64,000 nucleotides of DNA, taken from positions 1 through 64,000 of the forward strand of contig JAEEMP010000038.1 of NCBI GenBank assembly GCA_016283275.1, given 5' to 3'. Made by a program: the position numbers and the translations under genes. The first letter of the stretch is position 1. The number at the start of each line of letters is the position of its first letter. A model generated the notes under the pieces. The model did no database searches and was not told where the DNA came from. It saw only the letters and a program-made list of their open reading frames with translations. The DNA is from Lachnospiraceae bacterium (lineage in GTDB: Bacteria; Bacillota; Clostridia; Lachnospirales; Lachnospiraceae). This document shows positions 18,771-29,703 of the stretch, piece after piece.

Positions 18771-19928
18771 TTATCGGATCGTTTTATCGATCTCCGCTTT
18801 GATGCATGCAGCCGCATCATCAGTCATATTGCAGTTATAATTCCATATCGGAATGGCGGAAGAAAGGCCTTTTGTAAAATTAAGGACATCTTCTGCCATT
18901 TTTTGTGTCCACATCGGAGATATGATCCTGTTTAATGATGCAAGTGCTTTGGCTTCGGGCTTCATGTGGCTTATGCTGTTCTTCGGATCCTGTCTTAACA
19001 GCACTATACCGATAATATCGTAGGTTTTTTTATCATAGATCCCGGAAGTTCCGCACCAGGGCATTCCGTATACATGATATGAACCGTTTTCGTTCCTGCC
19101 CAAAAGGTTCAGGTCGCCGTTTATCTGTTTTGTGCCATAAAGTCTGGTCCATATTGCTGCGTGTGTGCTTTTGCCTATACCCGAGCCTGCGGAGAACATA
19201 AGAGCTTTATTATCATATTCGACCGACACGGAATGAAGAGCATATAATCCATGTAAGCCCGCAAAATATAAGAACGCATGACGGATCGCCCAGAATACTT
19301 CGTCCTTGGCATTCTCGGGATCATTCACATATATTGAGACATCGGTTCCGTCAAAAGATATCTGTACTTCTTCGACATATTTCCAAAGAGGGAAGGTTAT
19401 TATATATTTATCATCAGTCTTTATGACTGTCACTTCTTTATCCCGCATTATCAACTCACCGTTTTCATGAAATACGGGTGCTATATGATACACATATATA
19501 TTCTGGATCCTGTCTTCTGAGCATGAGAAGGAATCATCCTCAAAATCTTTGAAACTGTCATCAAATAATCCGGATTTTCCGTATAGATTTAGACATAGCC
19601 CGGCGATATTGAGCTTTAAATGCTTTTTTAAATCAAATTTCTGATAAAAATCTCTGTCGATTACCATTCCCGAATAACAGAGAGTATCCATATAGCTTTG
19701 AATGGAACGCCTGGCATTAGGGCGCTCGTCTTCGGGTATTTCAAAGTATTCATAGCATTTATTGAAGATGTCTTCTATTGCGATGTCATCGGAAAGAAGA
19801 TTCCATATGAACACGCCGGTTTCATTTAAAAATGTACTTTTCTTTCTGTCGGCGGCGCATTGACCATGCGCAAGAAGACACGGAAGATTATTGATATATT
19901 CAAGAGAAAAATCATTATTTCTTATCAT
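18771..19928 (-). CDS. PqqD-like domain fused to HPr-kinase-like domain
   Basis: N-terminal STFLNETGVFIWNLLSDDIAIEDIF (PqqD-like) then LHSVSVEYDNKALMFSAGSGIGKSTHAAIWTR Walker A and NGDLNLL. Probable start 19928 (GGAGA RBS); the listed ORF runs to 19949. Confidence 0.82.
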   Translation of the reverse strand: MIRNNDFSLEYINNLPCLLAHGQCAADRKKSTFLNETGVFIWNLLSDDIAIEDIFNKCYEYFEIPEDERPNARRSIQSYMDTLCYSGMVIDRDFYQKFDLKKHLKLNIAGLCLNLYGKSGLFDDSFKDFEDDSFSCSEDRIQNIYVYHIAPVFHENGELIMRDKEVTVIKTDDKYIITFPLWKYVEEVQISFDGTDVSIYVNDPENAKDEVFWAIRHAFLYFAGLHGLYALHSVSVEYDNKALMFSAGSGIGKSTHAAIWTRLYGTKQINGDLNLLGRNENGSYHVYGMPWCGTSGIYDKKTYDIIGIVLLRQDPKNSISHMKPEAKALASLNRIISPMWTQKMAEDVLNFTKGLSSAIPIWNYNCNMTDDAAACIKAEIDKTIR

Positions 19929-20134
19929 AGTTGTCTCCATTATGAGCATTTGCTTATAACATCTTTAGTAATACATTAACAACTTATTATAGCATAAATA
20001 ATTATAAATAATGTGATCTAAACAGTATTTTTGATTCCATATAACAGAAATGCTGTCACGTTTATTGACGGGATAATATGGCCTGAAGTATATTCATATG
20101 AGAAAAGGGGTATATCATATGAGAGGAATTTGCA

Positions 20135-21034
20135 ATGGGAATTATAAAGAGAACGATCCGATTCTTTGAAAGAATATGGTATTTAATATCACGATTATTT
20201 TCGAAGGGAAATAATAAGATCTTTGGAAGCTTTCCGTTGATGTATAAATCAAAAATAGTGTTTAAAGGGGAAAATAATATTTTATATTGTGAACCCAATG
20301 TATATCTGAAATCATGCTCGTTTCATTTTGAAGGCAGTAATTCGGTCATATATCTGGGAAGCAATGTTTTTCCATATTGTATGGAGGTTTATATTTATAA
20401 CAATTCCGCATTTAATATGGGAGAAGATAATTATATTAATTTCATACAAAATAAGCGGCTGTCGGTAGGTGTTGCGGAAGGAAAGAATATTTATGTGGGC
20501 GATAACTGCATTATTTCGTACGGAACATATATTAAAACTTCGGATGCTCATCTTATCTATGACTGCAGTACTATGAACAGGGTTAATCACTCAAAAAGTG
20601 TTTATATAGGTGATCATGTCTGGCTGGGACAGGATTGTTCTTTGCTTAAAGGCACAAAAATAGATTCGGGGAGTATTTTAGGTTCCGGAAGCGTAATTTC
20701 GGGTAAACATGTAAAACATAATGAAATATGGGCAGGGGATCCGGCAAAAATGATAAAAAACAACGTTTTCTGGGATGGGAAATATGTTAACGAATGGATG
20801 CCCCAAATAACAGAGGCTAACAATAATTATGCCGATCATGTTAAAAGAAGATCAAACAGTGACATGGGAAATATAACTGCAGACAGGTGGATATATGAGT
20901 ATGATCACGAAAGTTATAAGGATTTTGACATGATTGACAATATGCTGTGCGAGGCAGACGGAAGTACAGAAAGAATTGAAATTTTAAAGAAAATAAATTC
21001 CGATAAAGAAAAAAACAGATTTGTGAGTCAATAG
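20135..21034 (+). CDS. Left-handed beta-helix (hexapeptide) acyltransferase
   Basis: YIGDHVWLGQDCSLLKGTKIDSGSILGSGSVISGKHVKHNEIWAGDPAKMIKNN. Confidence 0.87.
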   Translation: MGIIKRTIRFFERIWYLISRLFSKGNNKIFGSFPLMYKSKIVFKGENNILYCEPNVYLKSCSFHFEGSNSVIYLGSNVFPYCMEVYIYNNSAFNMGEDNYINFIQNKRLSVGVAEGKNIYVGDNCIISYGTYIKTSDAHLIYDCSTMNRVNHSKSVYIGDHVWLGQDCSLLKGTKIDSGSILGSGSVISGKHVKHNEIWAGDPAKMIKNNVFWDGKYVNEWMPQITEANNNYADHVKRRSNSDMGNITADRWIYEYDHESYKDFDMIDNMLCEADGSTERIEILKKINSDKEKNRFVSQ

Positions 21035-21141
21035 GGAATAACCGATTATTTATGCATATTTTATATAATGTTAATTGATTTACGCTATCCTCGCTCATAT
21101 CATATAGTGTAGATTTATATGCTTGCTATGAGGAGGACATT

Positions 21142-22338
21142 ATGCAGTACAGAAAGGATAAACATGGCGAAGATCTGTCGGTATTGGGCTTTGGCTGTAT
21201 GCGCTTTACCAAAAAGGGAAATGCCATTGATATCGACAAAGCGGAAAAGGAGATAATGGCCGCGTACAATTCGGGTGTCAATTATTTCGATACGGCCTAT
21301 GTATATTCGGGCAGCGAAGTTGCTTTGGGTGAGATACTTTCAAGGAATGGGATCAGAGAAAAGGTCAAGATCGCAACAAAGCTTCCGCAGTATCTTATAA
21401 GCAACCGCGCAGCTGTCGACCGCTATTTTAACGAAGAACTTTCACGGCTTAAGACGGATTATATAGACTATTATCTTATGCATCATGTAACTGATGTCTA
21501 TATGTGGGAAAAACTTAAAGCCGTCGGCATAATCGAATGGATCGAGTCAAAGAAAGCTTTAGGAGCGATAAAAAACATAGGTTTTTCCTATCACGGCAAT
21601 ACCGAAAATTTCCTTAAGATATTAAATGACTATGACTGGGATTTTTGCCAGATCCAATACAATTACATCGATGATGTCTCCCAGGCGGGAGTAGATGGAC
21701 TTAAGGCGGCTTATTCAAAAGGGATCCCGGTCGTGATAATGGAGCCCTTAAGAGGCGGAAAGCTTGTGGATCTTCTTCCTCAGGATGCAAAAAAAACGAT
21801 AGCCGAAAACGAAAGAGGCTGGACTCCGGCTCAGTGGGGTTTAAGATGGCTTTATAACCAGCCCGAAGTTACGGTTGTGCTTTCGGGAATGAATTCGATC
21901 CCGATGGTCGAAGAAAACTGTAAGACCGCATCGGAAGCGCTTCCCGGTCATCTTACAGAAGACGATTTTAGACTTATAGAAAAGGTCAAGGAACAGATCA
22001 AGGCAAAAGAAAAAGTCGGCTGTACGGGATGCCGTTATTGTATGCCGTGTCCTAAAGGGGTTGATATCCCGGGTACTTTCAGATGTTATAACACCATGTA
22101 TTCGGAGTCAAAAAGCGAAGGAAGATTTCAGTTTGCCCAGACTGTAGGTCTTACAAGGGAACCGGCTTTTGCAACGCAGTGTATAGAATGCGGAAAATGT
22201 GAGAAGCATTGTCCGCAGAATATTGAGATAAGGGCAAAGCTTAAAGAGGCCGATAAGGCATTGAGACCTCTTCCCTATAAGATCGGCATTAATGTGGTAA
22301 GAAAGTTCATGTTCAGAAAAGTAAAAACAAAAAAATAA
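21142..22338 (+). CDS. Aldo/keto reductase with C-terminal 4Fe-4S domain
   Basis: FDTAYVYSGSE, IGFSYHG, CTGCRYCMPCPKGVDIP, CIECGKCEKHCPQNIEI. Confidence 0.92.
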   Translation: MQYRKDKHGEDLSVLGFGCMRFTKKGNAIDIDKAEKEIMAAYNSGVNYFDTAYVYSGSEVALGEILSRNGIREKVKIATKLPQYLISNRAAVDRYFNEELSRLKTDYIDYYLMHHVTDVYMWEKLKAVGIIEWIESKKALGAIKNIGFSYHGNTENFLKILNDYDWDFCQIQYNYIDDVSQAGVDGLKAAYSKGIPVVIMEPLRGGKLVDLLPQDAKKTIAENERGWTPAQWGLRWLYNQPEVTVVLSGMNSIPMVEENCKTASEALPGHLTEDDFRLIEKVKEQIKAKEKVGCTGCRYCMPCPKGVDIPGTFRCYNTMYSESKSEGRFQFAQTVGLTREPAFATQCIECGKCEKHCPQNIEIRAKLKEADKALRPLPYKIGINVVRKFMFRKVKTKK

Positions 22339-22390
22339 ACCCGGTCGGATAATTCTTTATTAATTCCCACATGTTATATTAAAGGGTGGA

Positions 22391-23815
22391 ATGGAAAATA
22401 GGGCTTATAAGGAGAACAGTACAGTGGAAGAGAATAAAGAAGAAACCTCAAAAAGAGGTATAAGGCTTAAATCGCTTGTATATGTATTACTTGCGGTCAC
22501 GGTTATTTTTTCGTGCTTAAACATTTACGGCATGAGTAATGTAAATAAAAAGTATAATGCCGTTACAACTTCGGTCAAAGATTACAGCCGTGTTCGTGAC
22601 AGTGTCGATAATCTTCAGGCCGGATCGGATTATCTTACCGAGCAGGTAAGACAATATGTTATTACCGGAAATACGATTTACAGGGATAACTACTTTTATG
22701 AAGTGGAAGTCACACAGAGAAGAGATATAGCTGTCGAATCGATAATCAGCGAAGTACAGATCGGGGACGCTACGGTAGAAAACGTCAGACAGGCGCTTAT
22801 AAGTTCGATAGAACTTATGGACGCTGAGTACTATGCGATGAGGATCATTGCATATCTTAACAATGAAGACGAGAGTAATCTTCCCGATGAAGTCAGAGAT
22901 GTCACACTCAAACCCGAAGATCTTTCGAAAAGCGAATCGGAACTTAAAGATTATGCTTATAATCTTGTGTTCGGAAATGAATACGCCGAATCGAAAGCCG
23001 ATATAAACGAAAAACTCGGTAACGCCATTTCGGAAGTTAAAAAGCAGATTTCCTCGGATCTTGATAACAGTACGGACAATCTTAAGCAGACCCTTGCGGT
23101 TCAGGTCATACTGACGATCATCATCATGGTTTTGGTGGTCGTGTCGGTTGTTATCCTTATCATACTGGTCATTTGGCCGCTTTCGACATACGACGAGAAT
23201 ATAAGAAAGGGAGAGCCGCTTAAAGTATCGGGATCTCAAGAATTTAAGAGACTTGCTAGCACATATAATGATATGCTCGCTCAGAGTACAGTGCGTAAAA
23301 ACCGCTTAAAGTATAAGGCCGAGCACGATGAACTTACCAGGCTTTTAAACAGAGCCGCATTCGATAAGCTTTGTGAAAGCCTTACCGATACAGGTGAAGA
23401 TATAGCACTGCTTATGATCGATCTCGATCAGTTTAAGCATATCAACGACAGTTACGGCCACATAAAGGGCGACAATGCATTAAAGATAGTGGCGGATGCG
23501 TTGATCAATACTTTCAGAAACGATGATTATTGCATAAGGTACGGCGGAGATGAATTCGTGGTGATCATGTCCGATATCACCGAACAATCCGCATATACGA
23601 TAAGTTCCAAGATAAGACAGATCAATCTTGCACTCAAGAAAGCAAGCGAGGAATATATCGCATTGACAGTGAGCGTGGGCGTTGCATTCTCGGATAACGG
23701 TTACACGCCGGAACTTCTGGAGAAGGCCGATAAAGCACTTTATCATTCGAAAGAAAACGGAAGAAACGGATATACATTCTACAGTGATACGGAAATGCGT
23801 TTTCACGCAGGCTGA
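22391..23815 (+). CDS. Membrane-anchored GGDEF diguanylate cyclase
   Basis: Two TM segments flanking a sensor region; DHDELTRLLNRAAFD-type start and YGGDEFVVIM active site. Confidence 0.92.
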   Translation: MENRAYKENSTVEENKEETSKRGIRLKSLVYVLLAVTVIFSCLNIYGMSNVNKKYNAVTTSVKDYSRVRDSVDNLQAGSDYLTEQVRQYVITGNTIYRDNYFYEVEVTQRRDIAVESIISEVQIGDATVENVRQALISSIELMDAEYYAMRIIAYLNNEDESNLPDEVRDVTLKPEDLSKSESELKDYAYNLVFGNEYAESKADINEKLGNAISEVKKQISSDLDNSTDNLKQTLAVQVILTIIIMVLVVVSVVILIILVIWPLSTYDENIRKGEPLKVSGSQEFKRLASTYNDMLAQSTVRKNRLKYKAEHDELTRLLNRAAFDKLCESLTDTGEDIALLMIDLDQFKHINDSYGHIKGDNALKIVADALINTFRNDDYCIRYGGDEFVVIMSDITEQSAYTISSKIRQINLALKKASEEYIALTVSVGVAFSDNGYTPELLEKADKALYHSKENGRNGYTFYSDTEMRFHAG

Positions 23816-23830
23816 TAAGAATAACTTCTT

Positions 23831-23855
23831 AAGGCAGAGGTTTTACCTCTGCCTT
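23831..23855 (+). terminator. Hairpin/terminator
   Basis: AAGGCAGAGG-TTTTA-CCTCTGCCTTT. Confidence 0.6.
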
Positions 23856-23873
23856 TACTAATGAGAGGGAAAT

Positions 23874-25061
23874 ATGGATACGATCAAAGAAAAAGAAAGC
23901 AATGTGACTGAATCGGTCAGCGGATCCAAAATCCCGCGCGGAGAAACAGGGCGCGATACAATAATAGTAAGGACAAGCATAATAGGTATTCTTGCAAACG
24001 TATTTCTTGCAGCATTTAAAGCCGCGGTCGGAATGTTGACCCATTCGATCGCCATTGTGCTCGATGCCGTCAACAATTTAACGGATGCTATCTCATCGGT
24101 CATAACAATAATAGGTACCAAATTTGCATCCAAAAATCCTGACAAAAAGCATCCGTTCGGATACGGAAGAATAGAATATCTGAGTGCGATGATCATCGCG
24201 GTGCTCGTATTATATGCGGGAGTAACATCATTAACCGAATCGGTCAAGAAGGTATTTAACCCCGATATACCCGATTACAGTGTTGTGTCGTTGATCATTG
24301 TCGCAGTTGCGGTCATAGTTAAGATCGTACTTGGGAAGTATGTTAAAGTCACGGGTGAAAAGGTCAACTCCGATTCTTTGATAAATTCCGGAAAAGATGC
24401 AATGCTCGACTCGGTCATTTCGGCATCAACACTTGTGGCTGCGGGAATTTTCATATGGAAGGGCTTTAAGCTCGAAGCTTATCTCGGTGCAGTTATAGCA
24501 TTGGTGATCATCAAATCGGGTTTCGACATGTTAAAAGAGACCCTTTCGAAGGTACTTGGTGAAAGTGCGGATCCGGATCTTGTAAGGTCTATCAAGAAAA
24601 CGGTCCTTTCTTTTGACGATGTTTCCGGTGTTTACGATCTTGTACTTAACAATTACGGTCCGGACGCATTTAACGGATCCGTTCATATCGAGATCCCGGA
24701 CACGTATTCGGTCAATAAACTTGATGAACTTGTAAGAGCGATAACCGAAAAAGTTTATGAAGTGCATGGGGTCTACCTCACGGCGATCGGATTTTATACG
24801 GTAAATACACAGAAAAACATATCGGCAGATATAAGAGACAGGATTTACGGATATGTCATGTCCTGTGAGTATGTGACCGGAATGCACGGCTTCTATGTAA
24901 ACCCGAATGAAGATAAAAAGGTAATAAGATTTGATGTTGTGGTAAGCTTTGATGCAGGCGACAGGGAAGAAGTATACAACAAGATCAACAAAAAGGTTCA
25001 TGAGATGTATCCCGATTACACGCTTATGATAGCTCTCGACACGGATTTTTCGGAAAAGTAA
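23874..25061 (+). CDS. Cation diffusion facilitator transporter
   Basis: SIAIVLDAVNNLTDAISSVITIIG, DKKHPFGYGRIEYLSAMII typical CDF motifs. Confidence 0.92.
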   Translation: MDTIKEKESNVTESVSGSKIPRGETGRDTIIVRTSIIGILANVFLAAFKAAVGMLTHSIAIVLDAVNNLTDAISSVITIIGTKFASKNPDKKHPFGYGRIEYLSAMIIAVLVLYAGVTSLTESVKKVFNPDIPDYSVVSLIIVAVAVIVKIVLGKYVKVTGEKVNSDSLINSGKDAMLDSVISASTLVAAGIFIWKGFKLEAYLGAVIALVIIKSGFDMLKETLSKVLGESADPDLVRSIKKTVLSFDDVSGVYDLVLNNYGPDAFNGSVHIEIPDTYSVNKLDELVRAITEKVYEVHGVYLTAIGFYTVNTQKNISADIRDRIYGYVMSCEYVTGMHGFYVNPNEDKKVIRFDVVVSFDAGDREEVYNKINKKVHEMYPDYTLMIALDTDFSEK

Positions 25062-25098
25062 ATTGTTAAAAAACAATCATATAAATTATTAAAAAATT

Positions 25099-25118
25099 CC
25101 CCGCTTTTGCGGGGTTTT
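25099..25118 (+). terminator. Intrinsic terminator
   Basis: CCCCGC-TTTT-GCGGGG-TTTT. Confidence 0.85.
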
Positions 25119-25157
25119 ATGTTATAATCTGACTATATATCGAATTGGAGAAAAATT

Positions 25158-26294
25158 ATGGGAGAATTGGACAAAGTCAAATTAAAGGAATATCTCGACG
25201 GGATCGTGGCAAAAGGCGTACCGTCAGTGGACTTAATAGTATACAAAGACCACAAGGAGGTCTTTCGATACTTAACCGGCACGGTAGACAAAGAGCATAA
25301 GACAGCGGTATCAAAGGATCAGTTATATCTCATGTTTTCAATGACCAAGGTTCAGACGATGACTGCCGTGCTAAAGCTCATCGAAGAAGGAAAACTTTCA
25401 CTTGAAGATGAGGTGGGAAAATATCTTCCGGCTTACAAAAATCTATCCGTTGAAACGGATGGGAAGATCGAGCCGCTTAAAGAACCTTTAAAACTTTGGC
25501 AGCTTGTATCGATGCAATCGGGGCTTGATTACGATCTGAGCCGCCCGGGCATAGTGAGAGTGCTTAAAGAAAAGGGGATGAAGGCAAGTACTAAAGAGAT
25601 TGTGGATTCTTTTGCCGAAAGCCCTCTTAAATTTGAGCCGGGTACACATTTTCTGTACAGTTTAAGCCATGATGTTGCCGCAGCTATAGTGGAAGTAGTA
25701 AGCGGTATGAGATTTTCCGAATATCTTGATAGGACGATATGGAAACCGCTTGACTTTAAGCACACATTCTTTGCAAAACCCGACAATTCGGGATTGGAGG
25801 GGCTCGCTCAGCAATATATCTGTGATGATAACGGACGTATTGTTCTTATGGAGCAGACCTGTAATTACCAGCTTTCGGACAATTATGAAAGCGGAGGTGC
25901 GGGACTTATAAGCTGTACCGAGGATTATGCAAAACTTGCGGATACACTCGCCTGCGGCGGTATATCAAAAGAAGGGGTCAGGATACTTAAACCCGAAACG
26001 GTCGAACTTATCAAGAATAATCTTTTATGCGAAGCGTCTTTGAATGATATAGCAACATCTATGGGACGAGTCGGATACGGATACGGAATAGGGATGCAGG
26101 TTCTTTTACATCCGGAAAAGATCGGCTCAACTTCACCCAAAGGAGTTTTCGGATGGGACGGGGCTGCGGGAAGCTGTGTTACCATGGACAGCGCATCGAA
26201 GACAAGCCTTGTATATGTGCAGCATGTAAGAAATCACGGTGAATCATATGCCATGATCCACCCGACATTAAGGGATATGGTCTTTGGAAAATAA
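25158..26294 (+). CDS. Serine beta-lactamase-like (class C/DD-peptidase fold) hydrolase
   Basis: MFSMTKVQT (SxxK), YSLSHDV (YxL/N-like). Confidence 0.88.
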   Translation: MGELDKVKLKEYLDGIVAKGVPSVDLIVYKDHKEVFRYLTGTVDKEHKTAVSKDQLYLMFSMTKVQTMTAVLKLIEEGKLSLEDEVGKYLPAYKNLSVETDGKIEPLKEPLKLWQLVSMQSGLDYDLSRPGIVRVLKEKGMKASTKEIVDSFAESPLKFEPGTHFLYSLSHDVAAAIVEVVSGMRFSEYLDRTIWKPLDFKHTFFAKPDNSGLEGLAQQYICDDNGRIVLMEQTCNYQLSDNYESGGAGLISCTEDYAKLADTLACGGISKEGVRILKPETVELIKNNLLCEASLNDIATSMGRVGYGYGIGMQVLLHPEKIGSTSPKGVFGWDGAAGSCVTMDSASKTSLVYVQHVRNHGESYAMIHPTLRDMVFGK

Positions 26295-26467
26295 TTTTCG
26301 GAAAAATCAAAATTTTGTGAAAAAAGTTTTTGGGTTTATTTTTCATTAATAATTGCGGGGTATAATATTTTCCGTACGTAAAACAAACGAGGAAACATAT
26401 AATTTATCTATCGGTGGGGGAGCGTAGCAGTTACTGCGCCGTGCACAATATCAAAGGAGAAGATATT

Positions 26468-27952
26468 ATGAGAGAAAAGCATTTATTGAGGACCAACAAA
26501 CTGATTCTGATCATTCACATTATTATCACATTCTTTGCCGTAATGGGTATTATGAGCCAGTTTACGGCAGTTGATGACGATATGAATCTTACGCCCGCTA
26601 AAATAATGATGCCTGCGATCGTGGCCATCATCGTTTTGATCGGTGCGATCGTGATGTACGTTAAGCACAAAGGAGACATTATCTTTACAAGATATATAAT
26701 GTGCGGTTATTCGGTTTTGTATTTCTTTATGCTGGTCATGGGAGCTTCAGGAAGACCGTTCCCTTATATGATCCCTTATCTTGTATTTATGATCTTTGCA
26801 CTTGATGATCTGGGTGTAAGGATAGGTTGTATAGTATTTGTTGTTACAAATATCATCAGGATCATCCAGACTTTTGCAACTGCGGCTGTTCCCACCGATA
26901 TTCTTGAAGAGGTAATGATCGAAGCCATTATCACGATAGTAATGACGATCGTTGCTTTGAAGGGCGTTAAGCTTCTTAAACAGTTCTTTGATGAATCACT
27001 TGCAGAAGTTTCCGCAGTTTCCGAACATAATGAAGCGGTTACAAAACAGATCATCGAAGTTGTACGTTCCGTAGAAGAAAACAGTGCCGAAGTCGAAGAG
27101 AACTTACAGGATATCAAGGAGATCACGGATCTTGTAAGCGAATCCATGAATAATATTTCCGTCGGTGTTAACAGCAATGCCGAAGCATTTGTAAGCCAGA
27201 CCCAGCAGACGAAAGAGATCCAGGAGATCATGGATGAAACCCATGAGAGAACTGAAGCGATACTTACCATCACCGAGGACGCAAAGAACGCGCTCGATAC
27301 CGGTACAAGTATCATGAATTCGCTTTTCGATCAGGTTAATCATACCATCAAAAATACAGGCGATATGGAAGAAGCTTCCAAGAGGCTTCTTGAGAACTCC
27401 AACGAGATGCGTGGTATTACCAGCATAATCCTTGGTATTTCGACTCAGACAAACCTTCTTGCACTTAATGCTTCTATCGAGGCAGCCCGCGCCGGTGAGG
27501 CAGGACGCGGATTCGCAGTTGTTGCCGAAGAGATCAGAAAGCTTGCCGAGCAGACAAAAGAAGAGACAGAGCATATCAGTACTCTTATCGATGAGCTTTC
27601 CGAGAATGCTCAGCTTATGACCGACAAGGTTTCAGTTACGGTTGAAAACTCCAATAAAGAGAATGAAGCAGCCAAAGAAGCATCCGCTAAGTTTGCTGAT
27701 ATTACCGAAAAGGTTAACGAACTTACCGGCCACGTACGTGATGTGGATAACAAGATGAAGAATCTTCTTTCCGCAAACAATGCGATCGTCGACAGTGTTT
27801 CAACTCTTTCCGCCACGAGCGAGGAGATCAGCGCAAGTGCTCAGGAAGCTTACAGTACGACAGAAAGAAATGTTAAGGCTGTTGATACTTTCTCATCTCT
27901 TATCAAGGGTATATTCGATCAGATGGAAAAACTTCAGGAGTATACAAACTAA
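26468..27952 (+). CDS. Methyl-accepting chemotaxis protein
   Basis: N-terminal TM bundle; signalling hairpin [35 protein letters not shown]. Confidence 0.95.
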   Translation: MREKHLLRTNKLILIIHIIITFFAVMGIMSQFTAVDDDMNLTPAKIMMPAIVAIIVLIGAIVMYVKHKGDIIFTRYIMCGYSVLYFFMLVMGASGRPFPYMIPYLVFMIFALDDLGVRIGCIVFVVTNIIRIIQTFATAAVPTDILEEVMIEAIITIVMTIVALKGVKLLKQFFDESLAEVSAVSEHNEAVTKQIIEVVRSVEENSAEVEENLQDIKEITDLVSESMNNISVGVNSNAEAFVSQTQQTKEIQEIMDETHERTEAILTITEDAKNALDTGTSIMNSLFDQVNHTIKNTGDMEEASKRLLENSNEMRGITSIILGISTQTNLLALNASIEAARAGEAGRGFAVVAEEIRKLAEQTKEETEHISTLIDELSENAQLMTDKVSVTVENSNKENEAAKEASAKFADITEKVNELTGHVRDVDNKMKNLLSANNAIVDSVSTLSATSEEISASAQEAYSTTERNVKAVDTFSSLIKGIFDQMEKLQEYTN

Positions 27953-27973
27953 AACGGTTCAGGATAATGATCA

Positions 27974-28006
27974 AGGCATGTTCCCGAAAGGGGACATGCC
28001 TTTTTT
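27974..28006 (+). terminator. Intrinsic terminator
   Basis: GGCATGTTCCC-GAAA-GGGGACATGCC-TTTTTT. Confidence 0.85.
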
Positions 28007-28087
28007 GATCTCGCATCCGCTTTTATTGAAATAATCTTCCGATTATTGTATAAAATAGTAAGTGTGCCTGCACATAAGGAGGAGAAA

Positions 28088-29692
28088 GTGGAAAGACCTA
28101 TACTCAAAAATAAGATATATCTGTATCTGACGGAATTCTTTGCCGGAATGTCGGTAATGGCGGTAGAACTTGGGGCGAGCAGACTGCTTGCGCCGTATTT
28201 CAGTTCTTCGCAGATCGTGTGGACCATAATCATAGGCACGATAATGATAGCCATGGCACTGGGCAATTTATACGGAGGTAAAAAGGCGGATAAGGATCCA
28301 AATCCCGACAAGCTTTACGGTCGTATCATAATAGCGGCGATCTGGATAGCAATGATCCCTGTTGTGGGCAAGTACATCATCATACTTATCTCGGGACTTT
28401 TAGTGCTTGCCGTTAATAACAATTTCCTGATAATAGCAGGCTTTGTGTCCTGTATGGTCATATTTGTGTTTCCCCTGTTTTTGCTCGGTACGGTCACACC
28501 GTCTCTTGTAAAGATAACGGTGGACAGCCTTGATGATTCGGGAAGTGTTGTGGGTAAACTTAATGCATCCAACACGATAGGCAGTATCATAGGTACTTTT
28601 GTTCCTACATTCATAAGCATCCCGGCAGTCGGTACTTCTATCACGTTTTTGATCTTTGCGGGGATATTGCTTATTCTTGCGATCATATATTTTGTTACGT
28701 CCAAAATAAATTTTAAAGAGGCCAAAAAGGTTCCGGTATCTGTAATATTGTTCCTTGTATGTTGTCTTTTTGGCCACAATTCAAGCTTTGCGTTCTGGCA
28801 AAACGACTTAACATACGAGGGTGAGTCCGTATATAACTACTTACAGGTTTATGAGGATTCAAGAGAGGTGGTCCTTTCCACCAATGTTCTTTTCGGTGTT
28901 CAGTCCGTGTATATGAAAGAAAAAGGACTGACCGGCATGTATTACGACTACGCCATGGCTGCACCCTATATGGCGGGTATCAATGAAAAGGACACGATAG
29001 ATATCTTGATACTGGGTAACGGCACGGGCACATACGCAACCCAGTGCAAGAGATATTTTGATCATGTAAACATCGAGGGTGTCGAGATCGACGGAAAGAT
29101 CACCGACCTTGCCGTAAAATACTTTGATCTTCCCGCGGACGTTCCCGTTACGGAATATGACGGAAGAGCATATTTGAATGCGACAGACAAGACTTACGAC
29201 GTTATCATGGTGGACGCATATCAGGATATAACGATACCTTTTCAGATGTCTTCGGTCGAGTTCTTTACCCTTGTAAAAGAACACTTAAACGAAAACGGCG
29301 TAATGGTCGTAAATATGAATATGCGTGGCAGTTCTGAAGGTAATATAAATCAATATCTTGCCGACACGATATCGCATGTTTTTGATGAAATATATACCGT
29401 AGACGTAACCTGGTCCACGAACAGGGAACTGTTTGCGTCGAATGATCCGGATATGCTTTTAAGGTTCGATGAAAATGTTATAATTGAAGACGATGAGGAA
29501 CTTATCGCATCGATGAACCGTATCAGAGCCGGTCTTGAGAAGTATATCCCGGGCGATTACCTTATGACCGATGATAAGGCTCCCGTAGAACTTTTGGGGA
29601 TGAGAGTGATCGACGAGATAATAAGCGATGAGGTGACTTATTACAGGAAGGTATTTAAAGAGCAGGGTCTTGAGGGACTGCTCGGAAACTAA
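28088..29692 (+). CDS. Membrane-fused spermidine synthase-like protein
   Basis: N-terminal TM segments, then ILGNGTGTYATQCKRYF and DVIMVDAYQD methyltransferase-fold motifs. GTG start at 28088 with GGAGGAGA RBS. Confidence 0.83.
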   Translation: MERPILKNKIYLYLTEFFAGMSVMAVELGASRLLAPYFSSSQIVWTIIIGTIMIAMALGNLYGGKKADKDPNPDKLYGRIIIAAIWIAMIPVVGKYIIILISGLLVLAVNNNFLIIAGFVSCMVIFVFPLFLLGTVTPSLVKITVDSLDDSGSVVGKLNASNTIGSIIGTFVPTFISIPAVGTSITFLIFAGILLILAIIYFVTSKINFKEAKKVPVSVILFLVCCLFGHNSSFAFWQNDLTYEGESVYNYLQVYEDSREVVLSTNVLFGVQSVYMKEKGLTGMYYDYAMAAPYMAGINEKDTIDILILGNGTGTYATQCKRYFDHVNIEGVEIDGKITDLAVKYFDLPADVPVTEYDGRAYLNATDKTYDVIMVDAYQDITIPFQMSSVEFFTLVKEHLNENGVMVVNMNMRGSSEGNINQYLADTISHVFDEIYTVDVTWSTNRELFASNDPDMLLRFDENVIIEDDEELIASMNRIRAGLEKYIPGDYLMTDDKAPVELLGMRVIDEIISDEVTYYRKVFKEQGLEGLLGN

Positions 29693-29703
29693 AGGAGGAT
29701 AGG

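Noticed and set aside
22517-23239. 240-aa minus-strand ORF opposite the GGDEF gene
   Set aside because: Shadow ORF antisense to a well-supported coding gene; no recognisable motif.
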